Shown piece by piece: positions 22,596-36,480 of a stretch of 64,000 nucleotides of DNA. The DNA comes from Heterobilharzia americana (taxonomy: Eukaryota > Platyhelminthes > Trematoda > Strigeidida > Schistosomatidae): NCBI GenBank assembly GCA_944470555.2, contig OX104134.1, positions 72,286,678-72,350,677 of the forward strand, given 5' to 3'. The position numbers and the translations under genes are program-made. The stretch's first letter is position 1. Every line of letters starts with the position of its first letter. The notes under the pieces were generated by a model. That model saw only the letters and a list, made by a program, of their open reading frames with translations, was not told where the DNA came from and did no database searches.

Positions 22596-22735
22596 CATTA
22601 TAAGATGCTCAGAAGTCTAAAACGTTGAATACTGGGTTCAGATCTCAGTAGGAACATCATCACTCATCGGAATGCAGCTGATGAGTTTTAAGTAGGATGC
22701 CCACTGCTAGCCGCCAACAGGCTGATAACACCAAA
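22580..22735 (+). mobile_element. tRNA-derived SINE, hammerhead truncated
   Basis: Facing the previous copy, this plus-strand SINE has a tRNA-like head (CTCGGTAGCTCATTATAAG, B box GGTTCAGATCTC) and then ATGCAGCTGATGAG, the intact CUGAUGA core string. The GAAA side is lost (GTAGGATGCCCACTGC), apparently by a small deletion, so cleavage is not expected. The heads of the two SINEs overlap at 22580-22595. Confidence 0.6.
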
Positions 22736-25700
22736 ATGAAACTTGGGTTGACATCGACGCATCCGCTCGGGAAACCCATTCGCCAACAAGATCTGATCAA
22801 CTCGATTCAGTTTAACGACAGGAATTTATGGGTATCATTAAATTCCCTAACTTTATTAGCACTATAATTATAACATTAAACCAGAATCTATTCATCTTAG
22901 GTTTTCAGCATTCCTCTCAGGATGTTCTTCAAACGTTCTAAATTAGATGTTCCAAAGAACGTGGTCACTCAAGGTAGTCCTGTATCATATATTTTGAAAT
23001 ACTTATGAGGCTAAGAGCTGCATTTAAAAGACCGTTTTGCTAGTTTCTCATCAATATATTATCACTTCCATTAAATAACGGTTGTTTCCATCCAATAAAC
23101 TAATCTATGTGTGGTAGACAACAGTATATAAAACTCACCAGCTTATGATCAGTTCGTTTTTGGACAAATGAGATCTTTGTTTTCACTGAAATGTGTAAGG
23201 TGGAAAACACTGTATTTATTTTCAAGTTGCCTCCATGCTTGTCAGGTATGTAATTAACCGAACGTTGAAGCTTCCTACCTGGAACGTCTAAATCACTATG
23301 GTCAGCCAACTACTTTCTCATGGCTCAAATGAATAAAATCAGAAGATTGAACAGCAAGCCTACTCAGGAACCAAAGAAGAATATAAAACGAACTACGAGA
23401 CTCATTTATACATAAAAATATGACCGAGGTAACGCAGTTATAACTCAAATTACAAATAACTGACAGTTAAGAGTAACAAAGATGTTGGCAACCAGTAAAT
23501 AAATCTTCATCAATATGTTTGAGACCGCGTTTTCACGCACTTTATGTGGTCAAGGGGCGTTAAAATGCAACTGGCAATATCAAGTTTCGTTTCATACAAA
23601 TGAATCAACTAAAGATCCTCACAGATGCTGTCCCAAATCTGAAGATCGTCTTCAAAATATGTAATTAACATTCTCTTAAAACTAATTTGAAAGATTACAA
23701 CTTATTATGATTAGTGAGAGTGTGAAACTGATTTCAGGGTAGTAGATGGTATATTATTCTTGAGTAATTCTAGATATATGACATTTAAAATCACAATATC
23801 TATGAAATAACAGTAAGACTATCTTCGCAAAACACGTGAAATTGGATTTCACACTGCTATGAATATTTCTACAAAATAAGAATATAATGTGACTTCTACG
23901 GATACGAAATACCTTTTTCTTTGGAACTCAAAATTCCAGTAGCCAGGTAGTGGTGAAAAAAAATCATATCTGTCGTCAACCAATTTTTATCGAGAAAATA
24001 GGAATTTTGAAAGTGTTTTCGAAAAGCTGCAAAAATTGTTGAGATTTAGAAATATTTCAGTTAAGGAAGGACTAAACTTAGGTCGTCAACAAAATACACC
24101 GATTCTGTTGAAGCACTGATAAGGATTCAAATAAGTAAGCAATGAAAATAGTTTGTCATTCGGATATCATTGATTTATTGCAACCTATAAATTAACATCT
24201 GATTTACATTAACTCCTTTACTATTAAAGTTTCATTTGCCTGTTTAACTGGAATTTAACTGAAAAACATAAGGTTGTATACACTAATTTGACCCGCTTAA
24301 TTTGATATATTTGACGGTTAAACACTATTAGTTATCACACACGTAGTTTTCGTTCTATCTAGGTGAGTAAATCTATGGATAATTACTCAGTTTACTACAT
24401 CCTTACTCAGATTTACAAAATGAAATACTCCTGATTTAAATTAATCGGCACAAAGTCCTCCGATTTGTTGTAAAGTATTTCATTATAAATAAGTTGGCAT
24501 ATTTGTTTAGCTTGTCGAGAAAGACACCCATTTTATGCCATGCAGAAGATTTTTTGAGTTGTTCTTACTCTGACTAATTACTACACTATAAATTCGTATT
24601 TAGAGATATAGATGATGAATTGACTAGAGAAATATAGGCTATTCAGGACAATACAAGAGAATATATCACTGATCTAGGGGTTGTCAGTTTGGTAATGTGA
24701 GATTCAAGATATCAAGACGACAGTTAAACAACAAAATGACTGCACCCCCAAACTATGAAAGTAAAAGACAATTTATCAAATGAGTGGTGATTTGAGCAAC
24801 TTAAGGTGATAATTATAATAATGAGCATTATAATGAAACAGAAACTGGTCATAATCCAGTCTAATGCGTGGATTTTATTTCAGGTTTTGAATTTCTAAAG
24901 ATTTTCGAAATTTAAAAAACAGTAAAGTAGGAGATTACAGGTAGAACCTCTTGTAAACGATTATTAGGGTGGGTTCCGCAATAAAGTCGACATTACCACC
25001 TTGATTCCTTAGGAAGACTTTTTTGGATTTCTAGATATGAATACACATGACATGACTTTCGCAAACTATTTGATTTTTATGGCTACCTACAAACTATATT
25101 CGTTGAGTGCGTGTCTACCAATTTACTTGGTCTTGTGAAAATGACTAGACCAGGTGTGTCATGCTTCGATTTTCGAAATAAGATGATGGACAGTATTCTG
25201 CTTAGGTATTGAAAATAAAATAATTATTTGTATTTACTACATTTGTAGGACTCATTATGAAGTCAAGATAGTTATGCCCTTTTAAAAGGCTACTTAAGTT
25301 ATCCGGCAACCACTGATAAAATTACCTAAGCCGGAGAAAAGTCACTGTCGATATTTTCAGCGGATAGTTATTGTTCTTTCCTATGTGGTCGTAACAAATA
25401 AATGCAATTCTCATTTCTACCGTACTCCCGAAGTAATTCTTTCATTGGTTTGGTATATTTCATCTACTTTGCACTGTTTTTCTTTTCTTGACTAATTTAC
25501 GTGATATGAAGATTTTCATCACACTCCTCCTTCTACTGTCATGGATTAATGGACTTTGATTTCTAACTGGAAAGTATTCACAAATATTCCACAAATTCAG
25601 GTCAAAACTCATGAGTGTAAGACAATAAGATTGGGTACTAGAAAGAAAATGTTTGGTTTCGAAAAGGCTTATGCACATATATGGCAGAGGTTCAAAATAT

Positions 25701-26109
25701 AATTCCACTTTCCCGGTGAAGGTTTGCAAAGTTCTAAAGTTAAAGAAATTATGGGGTGTAAATAACACAGACAGGTATAACCCGGTTGTGAAACTCCACC
25801 TTAAATTACTTTAGAAGCAGATTTTCAGGTTTCTGAAATCACCAAATAAGAACATACTAATAGTATTGTTATTAACATCTCCAAATAAATCCTCGAGTGA
25901 CGACCATGTGCAGACATATACTTATACGGAATGGTGATCGGCGATGAAATCAGAACCTGAATCACGACAGGTTACTGGCATGGTTTTCTATCAAATGAGC
26001 TACAAGTACCGGCTACGGACGAGATCTCGATTCCTCTTCGAATATCAAGGGTTTTACCTAGTTACCATACAAGTCAGTGATAAGTTATTGAAACGAAATC
26101 ATGACCTTG
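22736..26109. other. long AT-rich stretch, nothing recognised
   Basis: No open frame shows a known domain; the longest is about 100 codons at 25460-25768 (-) and is AT-rich. No repeat shared with the rest of the window was found. Probably intron or intergenic. Confidence 0.4.
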
Positions 26110-26270
26110 TCTGGAGTTGGATCTCGTAACTAATTTGGTGGAGTATCGTGCCGGTTACCCAAGGGATGTTGGTTCGAATCCTGTTGAGTTCAGGTAGTGT
26201 TTTCGTCTTCAGTGGTTACTCTGTATCAATAAAACTAGTCTATCACATGACAAGTATCTCAGGTAGCACG
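26110..26270 (+). mobile_element. tRNA-like SINE fragment
   Basis: A tRNA-like stretch with a B box (TGGTTCGAATCC near 26170) and a spaced A-box-like GGTGGAGTATC. No hammerhead follows, so it is either a different SINE type or a truncated copy. Weak evidence. Confidence 0.4.
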
Positions 26271-26633
26271 ACTGAAAAAAATATTTATTAAAATCCATTG
26301 GTTTTATGTATAACATATATATTTTTGAAAACCTTCATTCTGTTAAAGACTGGAATCTCGAGAAATAATGTTACTGAATTTTACACTCCGTAATAAAATG
26401 CAGGGAAGAAGTGTTCCTTATTTAGATAAACTGCAAGGCAGAACATTAAAAATGTACGTTCGTTGCGAGAATAAAAGACACTGATTACTTCTCATTTGAA
26501 CTGTTGTGAAAAATACTTCCCCAATTATAGCTAAGAAAACAGTATTAGAGCACAATGTGCTACAATGATATTACAGAATAAATGCAAATATAAAAAGTCT
26601 AGTGTTTTGCTTATTACTATTAGCGTTATAATT

Positions 26634-29878
<3,245 letters not shown>

Positions 29879-30712
29879 AAACAAATTTAGATGACTAACG
29901 TAAATGTTTTCACCTAAATACCTTATGGTTAATCATCGTGGTAATAAAACCCGTTTCATCTTCATTGTCAAACTTTTTCCTTAGATCTGAAAATTTCCCT
30001 ATGAGATATTTATCTGAAGATACTCTTATGCAGTTTACAAAAACCAGTTTGAACCACCTTAGTTATTTTGAACGCATATGTTTTCATATGATAGAAGTGA
30101 CTTCGTCTTTTCCGGCTCTGTAACTTCATGGAACTAACCAACTATGAGTGAAGATGTTCTGATCCTGTTTTTGGCAGTTTCTGATATAATGAACAAAAAT
30201 AAACCTGCTTACAAGTAGTGCATGATCTGAAAACGTGAGTAATATAAGTTTGTAAAGTTAGTGTTAAGTATCATCTGTTGGTTTCGAGTTCCATTAGGAA
30301 CTACAATATAGTCATAGAGTAATTTTGACTTGCTCAATCAAGATTAGGATGGAACCGATAACCGACAGCAACTACCTGATACTTGTCAAATCTTTGATCA
30401 TACCTATAGGTGTTTCCAGTATTTTTACTAGCCGATTAATGGGCCTGACTTATCATAATTCACACTTTCTTTAAATAAAGTCTTATATAATGTCAAACAA
30501 CTTTAGTTGACATTTAAAATGAAGAACAGTTATTCTAATTTACCATCTTCATTACTACTGAAGTGCAGTGGAATCGAAAATCGTTAAAAATGAAGCTATT
30601 CATGAATGAATCTTCCTTAAAATGAAAATGATGTTAACATCGTATTTAGCAAATCCTTGGACTGAAAATCATTAAAAAATCATAGTAAAAATATTAACAG
30701 ATAAGAGAAAAA
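29879..30712. repeat. flank co-duplicated with copy B (matches 11284-12117)
   Basis: Begins with the AAACAAATTTA string that is copy A's target-site duplication and continues for about 0.82 kb with almost complete identity to copy A's flank. It ends at TAAGAGAAAAAT. Confidence 0.9.
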
Positions 30713-32223
30713 TAGGTGAAATTGTGGTGGTTAAGACCACATGCTCAATTTCATGGAGGCCTAAGCTGAACGAGTGTTCAAAACTTCTTTGTGCATTCAG
30801 AAGCATTTATCCGTATATTAAAGCTTTATTTTATTAATCTTTATCTCATCTTGATCCCAAGGGAACAGTGAAAATGTATTATTCCTACCTTTTTCCAAAT
30901 TTTGTATTATCATAATTTTGTTTTTCTTATACCCTCTTCAATTTTCAACCTTCATATTAAATGTCTTTACATGTGAATGTGTGTCTTAATTGTTCGAAAT
31001 GCAGTTCGCGTATATTTCACATTAGTCAGATGAGCATCGTTTTTTGTTACATTATAGTAGTACATGAAAACCCAGCGAGTACGCATGAATATAATCTTGC
31101 ACTCCATTGGCAGAGGAAACTAGTACCTTTGATATAAATGACATGCCGCAGTGATGAGGTGAATTCGGTGTTAAATAAGAAGAACTGGCTTTAAAGTAGC
31201 TCTGCACCTTATCTCAGTTCCCCTAAGTATTTACTGCTTACCTAGTTTTATATTATACTGATTTTTCTATACTCCCTCAGCGCTGAAACCCAGGACTATG
31301 ATTCTGAACGACGTAGCTATTTGTATGAAGGAGGATATTAAATTTTTTACTGTTGCAGACAGGACTTGTCCAAGATGAATAATGGAAGAGTAATCTAGGT
31401 TTACAGCGTTTAACGGATTAGCCTTGTACATTAAGCCCAAAATACTACTTCTACATTACAGCTCTCAGATATATATCAACACTTATCTTCGCTGAAATCC
31501 TGCTAGCATTCGAAATATTTTTTTATAAAATAAAGTTTACATACAGACTTCTCAAATTTAGTTTACTCCAATAACTAAGTTAATAACAGAGCTTTATGTC
31601 ATGGAAGTTTCTGTGTAATCGGTTCCTAGCAAAAGACGTTGGTCAGTATGTTGCTACAGCGATTAATAGGTAATCTCTCTAATCAGCCCTAATTATTGTA
31701 TCATCAATTTTGATCCACAAATTTCTCTGATATAATTCTTCTATATGGTAGCGGTTACAAATATCCTTTAAGGTACATTCTAACAACACAGTAACAGATG
31801 GTCGTCTCCTAGAGGTTAGAAATAGTTATTTTGAGTGTGTCCTTGTCAACTTAAAAGCGAGAAGGGAGCAGTTTCTTTCGCAGATAAATTTTTCTGATAC
31901 AAGATTTCATTACGAAAGTAGCTGAAACGTTCATCCATGGTGTTATCCAGACTATATATTAAACGCGAGAAAAAAGAGAAAAAAATCAGGCACTGTAAAG
32001 AAAAGGGATTCTATATGAGTTTTATTTATTTCGTATGGCATAAAGGTGTACAGTAGTGTCCATAGGATGATGTTTAAGGCAGGCACCACAAATTGTGTGA
32101 CAACTTTCATGTAGTTACGGCTAAAACCGTCATCCAGTATTGCTCATCAAACATTGCACCAAATAAACAACTTTGTTATGAAAGAATTCATCCGCCTACT
32201 AGTATGTAACAGTAATAACGATA

Positions 32224-32271
<48 letters not shown>

Positions 32272-34131
32272 TTAATAATCAGTTTATTAGCCAGTCTCTT
32301 TAGGAGTCTCTCAATAAGAAGAACCAACGTGAAAAGTGAAACATCCTTTTGGAAAAGTAGCCATTCATACAAAATATTGTGACGTAAGAATTTATTTGCA
32401 CATCTTGTATGATAAAAGTGTTAGCTAAATCGCAATTCAATCAAATGTGAAACAGAGAGGAATTCATTCATTTCATCTTGACAAGATTTTAACGGTAGTA
32501 AAAAATTGATTGGTTAATTCAATGACTGCTCTTCTCACAGATAAATGTTAATTATAGGAACAGAATAAAAGTTATGAAGATTATTGAATAGTTGATTTCC
32601 CTAAATTTGGTTTCACCAGTAGTACATGCCCTGAATTCCCTTAAAAACATTAGGCTATAGGACTGCAATAAAGCTGTTGCAAGTGAAACGAAATGAAGAG
32701 TTTTGTAATGTAGACTGCAAACACTAAGAAACTATATAAAAAGAATTTTGGACGAAGCCAAAGCATGGAACAATTTTCAGCTTTTGAAATAAATAAAACT
32801 GTTACATGGGACCATACTGTGAGTAATTTTGTAACCATAGCTATGGCTCAAGATAAAGTTCTTCTTGTTGAATGTTAACCGAAGTTCGTTGTGCAGACTA
32901 CAGTATGTACTGTCACTGTGAATTTAAGCTGAAGCTGGAGGAAGAGAAGTTTTGTAGTATTAAGACTAGGAAACCACATGAACTGAACATCCACATTCTA
33001 CTGTGAATTTTGAGCAGCCTCTCTAATTCTTTTACAATTTAGAAGCATCTCATTCTCAGAATGACAAGTGTATACGTGGTGAAACGGAACACGTTTTACT
33101 TTTTCCCTAGCTGTTTATCGTTAGAAATTCAGTTTGATGTCTCACAATCCCATTGTACTTTTCATAGACGAACTAAGAATTTTCCCCACCCTATTTTTGT
33201 TCCACCTTACTCGCCCAACTGAAAAAAGCCTCTCTGACCGATTTGCTTATTCACTCACCTGTATTACATCGATCTTTGCTCCATATCACAATGTAATTGG
33301 ATGATTGTAAAGGTCACCACCTTCTGTACCAAAACTTGACTATTAACCTGAAAACTTAGTGTCAGATTCATACTCTTGAAAAGGATCTTCCCAGCATGAT
33401 CGAAACGTTGAGAAATAATACAAAATATTTATTTATTTTGTTATTTGTTCTAATATACTACTCCAGGATTACACAAGTAAAAATGTGCCTTATACAATGT
33501 AAAATAACAAACCCTAGAAATCCTGAGTTTTTCAGTCCATTTTAGATGGTAACGGTGTATTCATTTTCCCACCAATGAGGTTTCATAGGGGGACGTGAAG
33601 CCATTGCTTACGTGCGACTTCAAATATACGAAGCTCAAATAATTCAACCTTTCGTCTCAACTTTTGAACACATGATATGATTCTACTAAGCAACATGAGC
33701 AATACCATCGATATCATTTTGCAGTAATTTGAAGATTCGCTCGTCAGATCAGAATGGTTCAGATATCGGACGACTATTTCACTCATTTGTGTAACCAGTT
33801 TAAACGCTATAAGCGATATTTACCGTTGTGAAATAGAAAGTTTTCTGTTATAATATGACCACTGACAGTGTTCAATAGTTCTCAATTGCAAGCATTGTGG
33901 TTGATAATGAAGAGAGATAAGACAAGAGACCATCTTGTTACCAGCAATTGAGGAAATAAATAGTAGCAGACTGAATGTATGCTATTTATAGCCTTTCTTA
34001 AAGCATGAAAAAGTCAATAGGCTGGTTTAAATAGAAGTATCAGTAAAGCGACCAATAGTAATAATGATAAAGTTGAATTAATCTGATTATGGACAGAGCG
34101 AAAGAATATAACACGTAAAAAAATATGGAAG
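30713..34131. other. AT-rich DNA, one (AAT)n microsatellite, nothing else recognised
   Basis: Contains the trinucleotide repeat listed separately at 32221-32279. No open frame longer than 70 codons carries recognisable content. Confidence 0.4.
32221..32279. repeat. (AAT)n microsatellite
   Basis: About 55 bp of AAT/TAA trinucleotide repeat with minor interruptions at each end. It may be the tail of an old retrotransposon, but no element body was recognised next to it. Confidence 0.85.
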
Positions 34132-34235
34132 TATTATTCATCATGGACTAACATCAGTTGGGGAACCATTGAAAATCTGGGAGCACTGGACAGCTGTTTC
34201 GTCCTAGTACGGGACTCCTCAGCAGTACGCATTAG
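34132..34235 (-). mobile_element. SINE piece with intact-looking hammerhead, inverted partner
   Basis: Reverse complement of the 34485-34588 arm with few differences. Contains a complete hammerhead at 34183-34228 followed by the family tail (CAATGGTTCCCCAACTGATG). The tRNA-like head expected beyond 34235 is not clearly recognisable. Confidence 0.75.
34183..34228 (-). ncRNA. hammerhead ribozyme, minus strand
   Basis: On the minus strand: stem I GUACUG (34228-34223) pairs with CAGUGC (34188-34183). The core is CUGAGGA. Stem II is GUCC/GGAC with loop CGUACUA. Then GAAA, a two-base-pair stem III (AC/GU) closed by AGCU, and cleavage triplet GUC. All core bases fit the CUGANGA..GAAA..NUH consensus. 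Confidence 0.8.
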
Positions 34236-34419
34236 TGTATAATGCTCATTAGCGACTTGCTTCCAGATGGATATCACGAAGCTCTAATGAGAAGCCGTGA
34301 CCTATGGGGTCAACCAGTCGGAAGTGAAGTGGATGCTAACTGAAGACCTTGGGTGATAGTCGCGCTATTTCGTGAAGTGACAGAAGTTGGGAATTGTGAA
34401 CCACTGGAAACCGACCCAG

Positions 34420-34590
34420 TGGCTGAATGGTTAACGCATTCGCCGTGAGACCTGAAGGTCCTGAGTTCGATCCCTGGCCGGGTCGTGGGTGCGTACTGCT
34501 GAGGAGTCCCATACTAGGACGAAACAGCTGTCCAGTGCTCCCAGGCTTTCAATGGTTCCCCAACTGGTGACAGTCCATGATGAATACTAC
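34420..34590 (+). mobile_element. tRNA-derived SINE with hammerhead
   Basis: The tRNA-like head at 34424-34486 has a clear A box (AGTGGCTGAATGGTTAACGC) and B box (GAGTTCGATCCC). It is followed by the hammerhead at 34493-34538 and a 3' segment ending near 34588. The head, ribozyme and tail order follows the Sm-alpha plan known in schistosomes, but the ribozyme core (CUGAGGA) and stem III differ from the other SINEs here. The same tail is found at 34132-34182, 44035-44072 and 52030-52072. Confidence 0.8.
34487..34542 (+). ncRNA. hammerhead ribozyme, plus strand
   Basis: Stem I: GUACUG 34493-34498 with CAGUGC 34533-34538 (one G-U pair), extended by GGG 34487-34489 with CCC 34540-34542 across an internal loop. 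Core CUGAGGA 34499-34505. Stem II: GUCC 34506-34509 with GGAC 34517-34520. GAAA 34521-34524. Stem III is only AC/GU around AGCU. Predicted cleavage follows GUC at 34532. Every conserved core position is present, so it could be active. Confidence 0.82.
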
Positions 34591-35689
34591 TTCTAGATTA
34601 AAAATCCCCAGTCATCTCAAAAATACATTGACGTAAAAAATAATTTGGATGCCCTACGTTTTCAGGAAAATAATCACATTTTCTAACATTTTCCTACTTA
34701 CTTTATATTACAGTGCAACAGGAAACATAAATCGTAAGCTCGGAAAATTAAAGCCGACCAACCAGTATGCTCATTTGGTGTCATATGAACACACTGGTTC
34801 GTTGAAGATTGATTGATTGCTCATTGTTACTGAAGTAGATCAAGCCCATAGAGCTTTGATGAACAGATATTGTAAATGAATATGAACGGTAACAGAACTA
34901 AATTATATTGTAAATTTGACAAAGCATTATTTACATTGAGCGTGGGGTTAGCTGAACATTTTTGTAACCCAGATAGTTGGTCCACTGCCAGTTTAGTCTG
35001 CAAAAAGCTTCAAGTCAAAGTATATTTGAGATCTGGATACTTTTGTGTTCACTATCTAACTCGGATGAGAACGGTCTCATCCCCTAAAGCTTCAAAAATG
35101 TTTTTTAGTGATTATTACTACAATCTATGTTTTTGTATTTCACCTTACTATGTAGTATGTGAATAAAAGTTAGTTATTTTTCGACTGAATAGGAAAAATT
35201 CCAGAAACATTTTTCTTTGTAAGAGCACTACTACTATTGACTGAATAAACTCTCATAAAGGTACTACTTTTAAATCAATAGAAAATAAACATTTTATCTT
35301 TCGGTAGAAAAGTTCAAACTTCAGACAGTTTAAATGTGCCTAATTCATAAAATCTTCACTTGCCAAGTCAGTTTTATTTCCCAGTTGCTTTTTGAGTCGG
35401 ACAAACATACCATACATCATACAGTGCAAAGAAAAGGTGAATGGAAAAAGAAGTGTACTGAAGTGAGCAAAAGTGTGTATGAGACAAGAGATTACAAATG
35501 TATATAGGTCAGTTAGTACTTTCTAGGTAACAAAGAACGTGTAAAACTGTTCTATAGTGATTGGGCTTGATCCGTATCACACAGGTTCCAACCACTGATT
35601 CTCATTATCTTAAGTATCCCAGTTAGGCAGCCAATACGTTCCCACTGCACTCAGACCAAGACTCTGAAACTCTATGAACTGATATCATA
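34591..35689. other. AT-rich DNA, nothing recognised
   Basis: One 96-codon open frame at 34876-35166 (+) has no recognisable motif and was not accepted as a gene. Confidence 0.4.
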
Positions 35690-36480
35690 TATTAATCTGA
35701 CCACCTTCATCCTTCTTCCGTCATAATCTCTTTTCAGCTAACATCACAGGTTGGGTTAATTAGTGGCACAGCACGAGCAACACAAGTCTAAGCCACCTCA
35801 GATGGATATCTTTTGCAATCATAAAGTGACCGATGCTAAAAGTGCTTTTAGTGTAAAAACTTAGCTTTATTTAGCACTTATTACATTCAGAATAATGCAG
35901 ATTCTTAAGTAAAGTGGTTAATGTATTTCACCAGTTCATTCCAATATCCTCGGACTCGAGTTACGTCCTTACAGTCATCTAATATTTGACAGTTATGAAA
36001 CATATTTCAAGCGTACAAAGATCCCGTTTGAGAGCACTCAGAAGGCTCTGTGCTTCGTCAGCGTTTTTGACTAACAGGAGTTTGTTATCTACTTACCCTA
36101 AGTCAATCAAACGCTCTTCGAAAACTATACCAGTGCCTGATAGATTATAGTTATTTAGATTTAACGAAAAAATGGTGATAATGAGTGCCCTTGACAAACA
36201 CTGTAGGTTATTGCTACTCTGGATAAAATTCTGCACAAGCTGTTAAATAACTTCCTGAATTTGACTGAAAATCACTGGTCGGAATAATATACTTGATCTG
36301 CAACTTGTTTCACACTCACACAGTGCCACAGAAGATTTTGGTCTACAGAGCTGCAAGCCATTTTCAGGTCAAGAAAATATGGCAAGTGTCGGGTTTCTGG
36401 AATAGCATCAGCTTGAAACACATACTTTTTGAGTAAACTTCTGTGGGATTTCTCAAGTTATATATATCTGACTAGACAAA
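35690..36480 (-). mobile_element. decayed LINE reverse transcriptase remnant
   Basis: On the minus strand, RT-like blocks are spread over frames. Near 36400-36330 is HLPYFLDLKMACSSVDQNLLW (motif A with the first Asp kept), followed by VSVKQVADQVYYS. Near 36210-36180 is a degraded motif B (VCQGHSLSPFF). Near 36100-36040 is DNKLLLVKNADEAQSLLSAL. Many stops. The order fits a LINE RT of the same broad type as at 2.3 and 16.3 kb, but it is too decayed for a family call. Confidence 0.6.

Noticed and set aside
34424..34486. Possible functional tRNA gene
   Set aside because: A and B boxes are good, but the sequence continues directly into a hammerhead and SINE tail; it is a SINE head.
34876..35166. 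96-codon open frame on the plus strand
   Set aside because: AT-rich, no recognised domain, no splice context; length is compatible with chance.
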